Shown here piece after piece: positions 27,138 through 36,259 of a stretch of DNA of 64,000 nt; position 1 is the stretch's first letter, and the number at the start of each line of letters is the position of its first letter. The position numbers were made by a program, and so were the translations under genes. The DNA is from Xenophilus sp. Marseille-Q4582 (GTDB lineage Bacteria > Pseudomonadota > Gammaproteobacteria > Burkholderiales > Burkholderiaceae_C), in NCBI RefSeq assembly GCF_916700565.1, contig NZ_CAKAKO010000004.1, positions 620,001-684,000 on the forward strand. The letters are read 5' to 3'. The notes under the pieces are model-generated. The model was not told the DNA's origin, made no database searches, and saw nothing but the letters and a program-made list of their open reading frames with translations.

Positions 27138-30100
27138 ATGTCGACGACGTATCACAAGCTGCGCGAGGGCGCTTTCTCCCAGGACTGGTCGGACACCGGC
27201 CTGATCACGGTCAATGACAACTGGGACCGCGTGCCTTCCATCGTGGGTGACCGTGGCGATGACCTGGTTGCCACCACCGGGGCCGATCCCCGGACCGTGC
27301 TGAGCGCAGGCTCGATGGTGCTGGACGTCAATGCCAACCAGACGAATCCCGATACTTTTTCGACGGGCGGGGTGGCCGAATTCCATCTGGCGAATCCGGT
27401 GGTGGCGTTGCAGGGTTCGGGCACGGCGGACGCACCGAACCTGGTGATCCACCTCGACGCCACGGGGCGGCAGAACATCACCGTGAGCTACCTGCTGCGC
27501 GATCTGGATGGCAGCGCCGACGATGCCGTGCAGGCCGTGGCGCTCCAATACCGCATCGGGGAAATCGGAGACTTCATCAACGTCCCTTCCGCCTACGTCG
27601 CGGATGCCACCGCGGCCGGAAGCGCGACCCAGGTCACGGCGGTTTCCGCCGTGTTGCCGGCCGCCGTCAATGGCGCGGCACAGCTGCAGGTGCGCATCCT
27701 CACCACGAATGCCGCGGGCAACGACGAGTGGGTGGGCATCGACGACATCGTCGTCGACAGTGCCCCGGCTGCTGCCGCCACGCTGAGCTATGCCGGCGTG
27801 TTGCAGGAGTCCGCCGCCTTCGACGGCAGCATCGACCCGGACAGCCCCATCGTCATCACCTTGGCGGGCGACACCTTCGCCGGCAGCAACGGCGACGCGC
27901 TGGCGGCCAGCTTCGGCAACCTGCCCGACGGCCTTCAGGCGCAGCTCACGCGCACCGGCGACACCACGGCCGAGCTGCGCCTGGTGGGCACCGCGGGTTC
28001 ACATGCCAATGCCGATGACGTGGCGAACCTCTCCGTCACGTTCCTGGACGCGGCCTTCTCGGGCGGCTCCGCGGCCGCCGTCGCGGGCGCCAGCCGCACC
28101 GACCTGCGCATCGACTTCGGCGACACGGGCGACGTGGGCAGCGTGCAGACCTTCACGCCCAACGCCGGCACGGCCTCGGGCAGTTCCGACGCGTCGACGG
28201 CCTATGCGCTCGATGCCAACTGGATGGTGGTGGGCGACGACGAAGCCAACGTGCTGCGCGTGTACCACCGCGAAGGCGGCGCGGCCGTGAAGGAATGGAA
28301 TTTCGAGGCGCATGTCCAGGCCGGCGACGAGCTGGACCTGGAAGCCGGCACGCGCATCGGCGACACCTACTACTTCACCGGCTCGCACAGCAACAAGAAG
28401 AGCGGCGCCGAGCACGACAGCCGCGAATACCTCTTCGCCGTGCAGATCGAAGGCACGGGGGCCGATACGCAGTTCACCTACCTGGGCAAGCACGGCGGGC
28501 TGGAGCAGCAGCTGGCGGCGTGGGACGCCGCCAACGGCCACGGCCTGGGCGCCCACCACTTCGGCTTCGCAGCCTCCTCGGCCAGCGGCGTGGTGCCCGA
28601 GGGCACGAACGGCTTTTCCATCGAAGGCCTGGCGGCCTCGGCCGACGGCAGCCGGCTGCTGCTGGGCTTTCGCGCGCCGCAGGCCTCCACCGGCACGCGC
28701 GACAAGGCCGTGGTCGTGGAAGTGGGCCTGGACGGGCTGTTCGGCGCCGAGGGCGGCACGGCCACGCCGACCTTCGCCGCAGTGCACGAACTGAACCTCG
28801 GCGGGCGCGGCATCCGCTCCATCGAGCAGGCCGCGGATGGCAGCGGCTACCTGATCCTGGCCGGCCCGTCCGGCTCGGCCAGCGCCGAGGTCACGCATGA
28901 CTTCCGCCTGTTCCGCTGGGACGGCGTGAGCGAGACGCCGCAGGAACTGGACGTGGACCTGGACGTGTTGCGCGACGGCACGGGCGGCAGCTTCGAAACC
29001 CTCGTCGACGTGCGCAGCACCGGGCAGGGCACCTTCGTCCAGCTGCTGCAGGACAACGGCGACACGGTGTGGCCCGGCAAGAGCGCGGTGTCCAAGGACC
29101 TGCCCGCCGACCAGCAGCAGTTCGTCGGCCACTGGGTGCAGATCGGCGCTGAGGTGGACAACAGCACCGGCGGCCCGGCGCTCAAGGCCACCAGCCCGGC
29201 GGACGACGCCGGCAACGTGGCCGTGGGCGCCCACCTGGTGCTCAAGTTCGACGAAGGCGTGAAGGCCGGCGCCGGCCGCTTCGTGCTCCGCGACAGCGAG
29301 GGCGGGCTGGTGGAGGCCATCGACGCCGGCGACACCGCGCGGGTGAAGTTCGACTTCAACACGGTCACTATCGATCCGTCCGTCACGCTGCAAGGCAACA
29401 CGGGCTATTACGTGGAGACCGAAGGCGCGGCCGTGACCGATCACTACGGCAACGTGTGGGCCGGGCTGGCCGGCCCGACGGCCTTCAATTTCACGACCTT
29501 CGATGCCTCGGCCGCCCCGGCGACCCTGCTGATCACCGAGGTCAACTCGAACGGGGGCCCGGCCGACTTCTTCGAGATCTACAACCACGGCAGCGAGGCC
29601 ATCGACCTGAGCGGCTGGACCTGGAACGACAGCAAGCAGGAGGCCGCCGACGCCGCCACGCTGCCCGATGGCACGGTGCTGCCGCCCGGTGGCCGCCTGG
29701 TGGTGGTGAGCGACGACGCGCTGACGCCGGAAGCCTTCCGCGCCGCCTGGGGCCTGGACGGCAGCGTCGCCGTGGTGGTCACGGCCGGCCCGGGCCTGGG
29801 CGCCGGCGACGGCGTGGCGCTGCTCAACCCCGCCGGCCAGCTGGCGGCGGCCCTCAACTACGGCAACGCCACCTTCACGGCCGGCGGCGTCAGCGTGGCG
29901 CCGGCCATCCTGAGCGGCGGCGCCGGCATCACGGCGACGGCCCATGCGGGAGCGGCGGCGGGCGGCGTGGGCACGGCCTCGATGGTGTGGGACGGCCTGT
30001 CGGTCACCGCACCCACCTACACCGCGGCGGTCGCGGGGCAGAACGGCGCGCATGCCACGGTGAGCGGCGGCGCGGGTGTGGGCTCGCCCGGGGTGGCGGC

Positions 30101-33100
30101 CAAGCCCAGCGTGCTGATCACCGAAGTCAACTCCAACGCAGGCGTCGACTTCTTCGAGCTGTACAACCACGGTTCGACCGCCCTCGACCTGACGGGCTGG
30201 AAGTGGGACGACGACTCCGCCAACTTCAAGGATGCGGCGGCCGTGTCCTTCCCGGCCGGCACCACGCTGGCAGCGGGCGAGAAGCTGATCGTCATCGTCG
30301 GCACCGACGTGGCGGGCTTTCGCGCCGGCTGGGGCGGCCTGCCGGAGTCGGTGCAGGTCGTCGGCGTGAGCAGCAACCCCGGCCTGGGCGGCAGCGATGC
30401 CGTGGTGGTCTTCGATGCCCATGGCAGCGTGGCTGCCGCGCTCAGCTACAAGCCCACCGGCACCCACCTCACGGCCAGCGATGGGACGGTGATCGCGCCG
30501 CTGGTGCGCGCCGACGGCCAGGCCACGGCCAGCGGGCATGCGGGCGTGGCGGTGGGCGCGACGGCCACCGTGTCCGCGGTGTGGGACGGCGTCTCCGTCA
30601 CCGACCCGAAATACCAGGCGGCCGTGGCCGGCCAGGACGGTGCCTTCGCCAGCAGCGTGGGCGTGGGTTCGCCCGGCGTGGTCGGCGCCACGGGGCCTGC
30701 CGTGGGGGCTGCGCCGAACTATTCGCAGGCCTTCAACGACGCGGCCGGCTTCGCCGAGTTCACGAAGTTCAGCAAGGACCCGGATGTCGCGAACGCGTGG
30801 TACTTCAGCGCCAGCCAGCAGGCGGCGGAAGTCAACGGCTTCGGCGACGCGGCGCCGGCCGACGACTGGCTGATCTCCAAGGCCTTCAACCTGAACGGCA
30901 CCGCGGTCGAGTTCCTGAGCTTCCGCACCTGGACCAACTTCACCGACGCGGGCATCGCGCAGCCGCTCACACTCAAGTACTCCACCGACTACAGCGGCTC
31001 GGGCGACCCGTCGCAGGCCACCTGGACGGAACTGAGCTTCACCGCATCGCCGCGCGCCAGCCAGGCCTGGACGGACTCCGGCCTGATCGACCTGTCGGAG
31101 ATCAGCGGCACGAACGTGCATTTCGCGTTCCAGTACCAGTCGTCCGGCACCACGGCCAGCACCTCCTCGTCGTGGCGCCTGGACGACTTCAGGATCGACA
31201 GCCATGCCACGCCGGTGATTTCCATCGCCGCCACCGATGCCGACAAGGCCGAGGGCGACACGGGCAGCACGGCCTTCACCTTCACCGTGACGCGGGCCGG
31301 CAGCGACCTGCAGGCCGAGACCGTGGACTGGAGCGTCCAGGGTTCGGGCACCCACGCGGCCGATGCGGCCGACTTCGGCGGGGCGCTGCCTTCGGGCACG
31401 GTGCACTTCGCGGCCGGCCAGAAGACGGCCACGATCACGGTGCAGGGGATGGCGGATACGCGGACCGAGACCGACGAGACCTTCACCGTCACGCTGGGCA
31501 CCCCTTCGGCCGGCAGCACGGTCATCCATGGCGGCAGCGCCACGGGCACCATCCGCAACGACGACGGCCTGAGCATCACCCGGATCGGTGAGATCCAGGG
31601 CGAGGTGACCGACGTGGCCGGCATCGCCGCGAACTCGGCGATGCATGGCCAGAAGGTGATCATCGAGGGCACGCTCACCGGCTATGCGCCGGGCCTGAGT
31701 GGCTTCTACGTGCAGGACGAAGGCGATGGCAATGCCAACACCTCGGACGGCATCTTCGTGTACTTCGGCAACAACGTGGCGATCAAGGAACTGGTCGCGG
31801 CCAGCGCCCCAGGCTACCAGGTGCGCGTGGAAGGCACGGTGGGCAACTACAAGGGGCAGACCCAGCTGAGCGGCACCGTCACCTACACGGTGCTGGACAG
31901 CACGGGCACGGCGCTGCCCGCACCGGTGCAGATCAAGCTGCCCGTGCAGGACATGCTGGCCTGGGAGGCCGTGGAAGGCATGTTGGTGGAAGTCAGCTCG
32001 GGCACCGAGGGCGGCTCGCTGGTCGTCACCGACAACTACAACTACGGCCGCTATGGGCAGGCGACGCTCACCTCCGATGACCTGCAGAAGCTGTTCACGG
32101 AAGAGAACGCGCCGGACAAGGCGGGCTTCGATGCGCACAACGCGCAGCTGAAGCTGGACCAGATCATCCTGGACGACGGCGTGGGCGCGCAGAACCCGGT
32201 CTCCGGCCTGGTGGGCCGCAACGGCGAAGCGCTGTCGGCCAGCAATCCGCTGCGTGCCGGCGACGCCACCGACAAGATCGTCGGCATCGTCGACCAGTTC
32301 TTCGGCGCCACGAACACCGACGCCAGCAGCGCCAGCAACGCGCACCCGCAGGCCGCGGCGCACGAGACCACCTACCGCATCCAGCCCGTGGTGGAGACGC
32401 CGGTTTTCACCGGGGCACCGCGCCCGACGGCGGACGACATCCCGGACGCGATCCAGAACGCCGAGATCAAGGTCGCTTCGGCCAACGTGCTGAACTACTT
32501 CAACACGCTGGGCACGGCGCAATTCACCACCTCGGCCGGCAACACCATGGCGGGGCGCGGGGCCAGCAATGCGGCCGAGTTCACGCGCCAGCAGGACAAG
32601 ATCGTCGAAAGCCTGCTGGGCCTGGATGCCGACGTGATCGGCCTGATGGAGATCCAGAACAACGGCTTCGGCGAGGGCAGTGCGCTGGACGCCCTGGTCA
32701 AGGCGCTCAACGCGAAGGCCGGCGGCGACGTCTACACCTACGTGGGTGCGCCCGACCACGGCGCCGGCAGCGATGCCATCACCGTGGCGGTCATCTACAA
32801 GAAGGACAAGGTCGCGCCGGTGGGCACGACGGCATCGCCCGATGCTTCGTATGACGCCTTCTACGAGCTGGGCAATCGCGTGCCGGTGGCGCAGACCTTC
32901 GAGTCGCTGGCCAGCGGCGAGAAGTTCACGGTGGTGGTGAACCACTTCAAGAGCAAGAGCAGCGGCACCGCCGCCCAAGGGCAGGACCAGGGCGACGGGC
33001 AGGGCGCCAGCTACCTGGCCCGCGAGAAGGCGGCCGCCCAGCTGCTGGAATGGCTGGGCACCCAGCCCACGGGCGAAGCCGATCCCGACACCCTGCTGCT

Positions 33101-34754
33101 GGGGGACTTCAATGCCTACAGCCAGGAGAAGACGGTCAGCGACCTGGTGGCGGGCGGCTACGAGAAGATCTCGACGGGCTATTCCTATTCCTTCGACGGC
33201 CTGTGGGGCTCCCTGGACCATGTGTTCGCCAGCGACGCCTTGCAGGACAGCGGCCAGGTCGCCGGCGTGTACAAGTGGGCGATCAATGCGCAAGAGCCGG
33301 TGGTGCTGGACTACAACACCGACTTTCCCAAGCCCGCGGACAGCTATGCGCCGGACGCTTATCGCTCCAGCGACCACAACCCGATCCTCGTGGGCCTGAA
33401 TCTGGGCGCGCCGACGCCCACCCCGACGCCGACGCCGACGCCCACACCGACGCCGACGCCCACACCGACACCGACACCGACACCGACCCCCACGCCTGGA
33501 CAGCAGATCGTCGGTTCGAATGCCGGGGAGATGCTGCAGGGCGGTGCGGGCAACGACCGCATCGACGGCGGCGCGGGCCTGGACTGGGTGCGCAGCGAAG
33601 GCGCGCGGGAGGCGCACCAGATCGCGCGGCAGGCCGACGGCAGCTGGCTGCTGGAAAGCGATGCCGGCGGCCGCGACAGGCTGGTCGACGTGGAGCGCGT
33701 GCTCTTCGACGACGGTGCCGTGGCGCTGGATCTGCAGGACGGCGGCCAGGCCGCGCTGGCGGCCCGCCTGATCGGCGTGGTGGCCGGACCCGAGGCCGTG
33801 AAGGACCCGGCCCTGGTGGGAGAAGTGCTGGGCTACCTGGACGCGCTGGGCGAGGACGGCTTCCTGCGCGTGCTGGACGAACTGGGCGTGATCGCGGCGC
33901 AGGCCGGCGGCTCGGATTCGGCGTCGCTGCTCACGCTGCTGCACACCCATGTGACGGGCCGCGCCCCCGACACCGCCGAACTGCAGCAGATGGTCGAGCT
34001 GCAGCAGGCCCTGGGGCTGGACACGGCGGGCACCATTGCGTGGGCCGCACGCCTGCCGCAGACCGCCGCGCGCATCGGCCTCGAAGCACTGGCCACCGAG
34101 GGGCTGGCTTTCCAGCGCTTCGATGGCCTGCTGCTGGGCAGCGCGCAGGACGACCGCCTGAGCGCCGTGGCCAATGGCCAGCGGATCGATGGCCGCGAAG
34201 GCCTGGACACCTTCGTCTACGAGGGCGAGCGCGGCGACTATGTCATCGAGCGCCAGGCCGATGGCTCCTACACGGTGCAGGCCCGCCAGGGCGGCACCCT
34301 CGACCACCTGTGGAATGTGGAGCGCATCGAGTTCGCCGACGCCAGGGTGGCGCTGGACCTGGTGCCAGGCCGGGCCGGCGACGCGCTGAAGCTGCTGCAG
34401 GCGCTCGGCGGTGACGCGGCCCTGGAGAACGCCGACTGGGTGGCGCAAGCCGTTCGCCAGGTGGATGCGCTGGGCCTGGCCGGCGCGGCCCAGGCCGTGG
34501 TGGACGCGGGGGTGGCGGCTCATTTCGCCGGCGGCGCGTCGCTCGAAGCGCTGCTGGCCCAGGTGGCCGCCAATGTCACCGGCGCGGCCCTGTCGGCGGA
34601 CGAGCTGCAGTGGCACCTTGACTTTGCCGAGGCGCGGGGCATGGACGCTGCGGACGTGCTCGCGTTCGCTGCCGAGCTGCCGATCACGGCGCAGCGCGTG
34701 GATCTGGTGGGTCTGGCCCAGCAAGGCGTGGCCTACGAGATGTGGGAGGCCTGA
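27138..34754 (+). CDS. Giant multi-domain extracellular nuclease, probably type I secreted
   Basis: A 2538-residue protein. Approximate order: N-terminal beta domain (1-230); DUF3616-like region (about 350-670); bacterial Ig-like domain (about 680-785); two lamin-tail domains, each opening LITEVNSN (about 796 and 994); a jelly-roll domain (about 1195-1355); Calx-beta (about 1360-1475); an OB-fold region; and an endonuclease/exonuclease/phosphatase domain (about 1773-2089). The nuclease shows MEIQNN, LLLGDFNAYS, GSLDHVFAS and SSDHNP, the DNase I-like catalytic set. A linker of 14 Pro-Thr pairs leads to an RTX-like GGAGNDRIDGGAG motif and two similar 200-residue C-terminal units of DUF4214 type. 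There is no N-terminal signal peptide, which with the RTX motif suggests type I secretion. ExeM/NucH-like nucleases digest extracellular DNA. Start ATG 27138 with AAGGA ten bases upstream. No secretion genes are adjacent. Confidence 0.88.
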   Translation: MSTTYHKLREGAFSQDWSDTGLITVNDNWDRVPSIVGDRGDDLVATTGADPRTVLSAGSMVLDVNANQTNPDTFSTGGVAEFHLANPVVALQGSGTADAPNLVIHLDATGRQNITVSYLLRDLDGSADDAVQAVALQYRIGEIGDFINVPSAYVADATAAGSATQVTAVSAVLPAAVNGAAQLQVRILTTNAAGNDEWVGIDDIVVDSAPAAAATLSYAGVLQESAAFDGSIDPDSPIVITLAGDTFAGSNGDALAASFGNLPDGLQAQLTRTGDTTAELRLVGTAGSHANADDVANLSVTFLDAAFSGGSAAAVAGASRTDLRIDFGDTGDVGSVQTFTPNAGTASGSSDASTAYALDANWMVVGDDEANVLRVYHREGGAAVKEWNFEAHVQAGDELDLEAGTRIGDTYYFTGSHSNKKSGAEHDSREYLFAVQIEGTGADTQFTYLGKHGGLEQQLAAWDAANGHGLGAHHFGFAASSASGVVPEGTNGFSIEGLAASADGSRLLLGFRAPQASTGTRDKAVVVEVGLDGLFGAEGGTATPTFAAVHELNLGGRGIRSIEQAADGSGYLILAGPSGSASAEVTHDFRLFRWDGVSETPQELDVDLDVLRDGTGGSFETLVDVRSTGQGTFVQLLQDNGDTVWPGKSAVSKDLPADQQQFVGHWVQIGAEVDNSTGGPALKATSPADDAGNVAVGAHLVLKFDEGVKAGAGRFVLRDSEGGLVEAIDAGDTARVKFDFNTVTIDPSVTLQGNTGYYVETEGAAVTDHYGNVWAGLAGPTAFNFTTFDASAAPATLLITEVNSNGGPADFFEIYNHGSEAIDLSGWTWNDSKQEAADAATLPDGTVLPPGGRLVVVSDDALTPEAFRAAWGLDGSVAVVVTAGPGLGAGDGVALLNPAGQLAAALNYGNATFTAGGVSVAPAILSGGAGITATAHAGAAAGGVGTASMVWDGLSVTAPTYTAAVAGQNGAHATVSGGAGVGSPGVAAKPSVLITEVNSNAGVDFFELYNHGSTALDLTGWKWDDDSANFKDAAAVSFPAGTTLAAGEKLIVIVGTDVAGFRAGWGGLPESVQVVGVSSNPGLGGSDAVVVFDAHGSVAAALSYKPTGTHLTASDGTVIAPLVRADGQATASGHAGVAVGATATVSAVWDGVSVTDPKYQAAVAGQDGAFASSVGVGSPGVVGATGPAVGAAPNYSQAFNDAAGFAEFTKFSKDPDVANAWYFSASQQAAEVNGFGDAAPADDWLISKAFNLNGTAVEFLSFRTWTNFTDAGIAQPLTLKYSTDYSGSGDPSQATWTELSFTASPRASQAWTDSGLIDLSEISGTNVHFAFQYQSSGTTASTSSSWRLDDFRIDSHATPVISIAATDADKAEGDTGSTAFTFTVTRAGSDLQAETVDWSVQGSGTHAADAADFGGALPSGTVHFAAGQKTATITVQGMADTRTETDETFTVTLGTPSAGSTVIHGGSATGTIRNDDGLSITRIGEIQGEVTDVAGIAANSAMHGQKVIIEGTLTGYAPGLSGFYVQDEGDGNANTSDGIFVYFGNNVAIKELVAASAPGYQVRVEGTVGNYKGQTQLSGTVTYTVLDSTGTALPAPVQIKLPVQDMLAWEAVEGMLVEVSSGTEGGSLVVTDNYNYGRYGQATLTSDDLQKLFTEENAPDKAGFDAHNAQLKLDQIILDDGVGAQNPVSGLVGRNGEALSASNPLRAGDATDKIVGIVDQFFGATNTDASSASNAHPQAAAHETTYRIQPVVETPVFTGAPRPTADDIPDAIQNAEIKVASANVLNYFNTLGTAQFTTSAGNTMAGRGASNAAEFTRQQDKIVESLLGLDADVIGLMEIQNNGFGEGSALDALVKALNAKAGGDVYTYVGAPDHGAGSDAITVAVIYKKDKVAPVGTTASPDASYDAFYELGNRVPVAQTFESLASGEKFTVVVNHFKSKSSGTAAQGQDQGDGQGASYLAREKAAAQLLEWLGTQPTGEADPDTLLLGDFNAYSQEKTVSDLVAGGYEKISTGYSYSFDGLWGSLDHVFASDALQDSGQVAGVYKWAINAQEPVVLDYNTDFPKPADSYAPDAYRSSDHNPILVGLNLGAPTPTPTPTPTPTPTPTPTPTPTPTPTPTPGQQIVGSNAGEMLQGGAGNDRIDGGAGLDWVRSEGAREAHQIARQADGSWLLESDAGGRDRLVDVERVLFDDGAVALDLQDGGQAALAARLIGVVAGPEAVKDPALVGEVLGYLDALGEDGFLRVLDELGVIAAQAGGSDSASLLTLLHTHVTGRAPDTAELQQMVELQQALGLDTAGTIAWAARLPQTAARIGLEALATEGLAFQRFDGLLLGSAQDDRLSAVANGQRIDGREGLDTFVYEGERGDYVIERQADGSYTVQARQGGTLDHLWNVERIEFADARVALDLVPGRAGDALKLLQALGGDAALENADWVAQAVRQVDALGLAGAAQAVVDAGVAAHFAGGASLEALLAQVAANVTGAALSADELQWHLDFAEARGMDAADVLAFAAELPITAQRVDLVGLAQQGVAYEMWEA
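33411..33494 (+). repeat. Hexanucleotide tandem repeat coding (Pro-Thr)14
   Basis: Fourteen consecutive 6-base units of the form CC(G/C)AC(G/C/A) code for an uninterrupted Pro-Thr linker between the nuclease domain and the C-terminal RTX region of the giant protein. Several neighbouring units are identical, so slippage could change linker length in steps of two residues without breaking the frame. Confidence 0.9.
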
Positions 34755-34820
34755 TCCTCTTCAGGCCCTGCACGGCCGGGTGCTACGGCGACGCCTGAGT
34801 GTCGCCGCAGCCCGACCCGG

Positions 34821-34858
34821 CGCCGCGGCCGGCTTCGCTGCCGGCCGCGGCGTTCTGT
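34821..34858 (+). terminator. Terminator after the giant nuclease gene
   Basis: A perfect 13-base stem (CGCCGCGGCCGGC with GCCGGCCGCGGCG), loop TTCGCT, followed by TTCTGTCTT. It lies 66 bases after the nuclease stop and before the next start. The T-run is imperfect, but the stem is very strong. Confidence 0.75.
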
Positions 34859-34889
34859 CTTGGCCTTGCGCCAGCGCGCGGCAGCGACA

Positions 34890-35462
34890 ATGGCGACCGT
34901 GTCTGTGCCCCTTTCCCCCGTCCTCGCGTCCGCCGCAGCTCCCGCGCCGGAGGGCGGCCCCTGCGTGCTTCAGGGCCTCGCGCCCGTGGCCGGCCCCGGC
35001 ACCGTGCTGCTGATCCTGGGCAGCTTCCCGGGCGTGCGCTCGCTGCAGCTGCAGCAGTACTACGCCCATCCGCAGAACCAGTTCTGGAAGATCCTGCAGG
35101 CGCTGTGGCCGCAGCATCCGCTGCCCGGGGCTTCGCAGCCCGGCGGCTACGCCGCGCGCTGCCGCTGGCTGCTGGACCGCGGCCTGGGCCTGTGGGACGT
35201 GTATGCCCGCTGCACGCGCAGCGGCAGCCTGGACAGCGCGATCCGCGACGCCGTGCCCAACGACATTGCCGGCCTGAAGCTGCCGCGCCTGAAAGCCGTG
35301 GCGCACAACGGCGGCGAGAGCTTCCGTCACGCGCGCCACACGGCGCAGCTGGGGGTGCCCGTGCACCGGTTGCCTTCCACCAGCCCCGCGAACGCGAGCT
35401 GGACCTTCGAGCGCAAGCTCGGTGCGTGGCGTGCCGTCGTGGCCGAACAGGGGCTGCTCTGA
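34890..35462 (+). CDS. DNA-deoxyinosine (hypoxanthine-DNA) glycosylase
   Basis: A 190-residue member of the uracil-DNA-glycosylase superfamily, of the hypoxanthine-DNA glycosylase branch. Motif 1 is LILGSFPGVRSLQLQQYYAHP, followed by QNQFWKIL, a middle LGLWDVY, and motif 2 LPSTSPANASW. It removes deaminated adenine (hypoxanthine) from DNA to start base excision repair. The start is the ATG at 34890, placing motif 1 near residue 42; an upstream TTG is possible but unsupported. Its stop overlaps the next gene's ATG (TGATG), and that gene overlaps a GspE-type gene, so three unrelated products share one transcript. Confidence 0.85.
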   Translation: MATVSVPLSPVLASAAAPAPEGGPCVLQGLAPVAGPGTVLLILGSFPGVRSLQLQQYYAHPQNQFWKILQALWPQHPLPGASQPGGYAARCRWLLDRGLGLWDVYARCTRSGSLDSAIRDAVPNDIAGLKLPRLKAVAHNGGESFRHARHTAQLGVPVHRLPSTSPANASWTFERKLGAWRAVVAEQGLL

Positions 35463-36259
35463 TGGCGGCCCCGCGTCAACCGGGCAAGAACGGCAAGGCC
35501 CGTGCCGCTGCAGCCCCTGCCGAGTTGCCCGAAGTCAATTTCTCCGACTGGGGCGATCGCCGCTACCTGCACCTGGGCACGGAATGGGTGCAGGGCTCGA
35601 TGCGGCTCGACGCGCCGGACGAGATCGACCTCGAGTACGTGCAGCGCATGATGGCCTGGCTGCTGTTCGTGGAGCCGGCCTCGGTCGCGCGGCGCCACGC
35701 CATGCAGCTGGGGCTGGGCGCGGCGGCGCTCACCAAGTTCAGCCGCAAGCGCCTGCGCATGCGCACCACGGCCATCGAACTGAACCCGCAGGTGCTGGCG
35801 GCCTGCCGCGGCTGGTTCAAGCTGCCCGCGGACGATGGGAAGCTGCGGGTCGTGATCGCGGACGCGGCCGAAGAGATACGCAGGACCGAATGGCAGGGCA
35901 GCGTCGATGCCCTGCAGGTGGACCTGTACGACCATGAGGCCGCGGCCCCGGTGCTGGACAGCGCCGATTTCTACGCCGATTGCCGGGCGCTGCTGACCGA
36001 GGACGGCTGCATGACGGTCAACCTCTTCGGCCGCTCCTCGAGCTACGAGCGCAGCCTGGAGAAGATCGCCGAGGCCTTCGGCGCCGAGGCCCTGTGGGCC
36101 TTCAAGCCCACGCGCGAAGGCAACACGGTGGTGCTGGCGCAGCGCACGCCGGCGCGCCCCCGGCGCGACAAGCTGGCCGACCAGGCCGAGGCCGTGCAGG
36201 CGCGCTGGGGCCTGCCGGCGCCCAAATGGCTGCGCGTCTTCAAATCCCTGGCACCATGA
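35462..36259 (+). CDS. Spermidine synthase-like methyltransferase-fold protein
   Basis: A 265-residue Rossmann-fold protein of the spermidine-synthase-like group. Seen are the nucleotide-binding glycine loop (MQLGLGAAALTKF), the acidic end of strand 2 (TAIELNPQVLAACRGWF), and VDALQVDLYDHEAAAPVLDS. It lacks the standard SpeE N-terminal beta domain, and I see no clear putrescine-binding gatekeeper motif, so polyamine synthesis is not assured. Its ATG overlaps the glycosylase stop and its TGA overlaps the following ATPase start, so it is translationally tied to both. Confidence 0.75.
   Translation: MAAPRQPGKNGKARAAAAPAELPEVNFSDWGDRRYLHLGTEWVQGSMRLDAPDEIDLEYVQRMMAWLLFVEPASVARRHAMQLGLGAAALTKFSRKRLRMRTTAIELNPQVLAACRGWFKLPADDGKLRVVIADAAEEIRRTEWQGSVDALQVDLYDHEAAAPVLDSADFYADCRALLTEDGCMTVNLFGRSSSYERSLEKIAEAFGAEALWAFKPTREGNTVVLAQRTPARPRRDKLADQAEAVQARWGLPAPKWLRVFKSLAP

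Noticed and set aside
27999..34724. 2241-residue leftward open frame opposite the giant nuclease
   Set aside because: The composition is rich in His, Arg, Gln and Val with no domains; it is an antisense shadow caused by high third-position GC.
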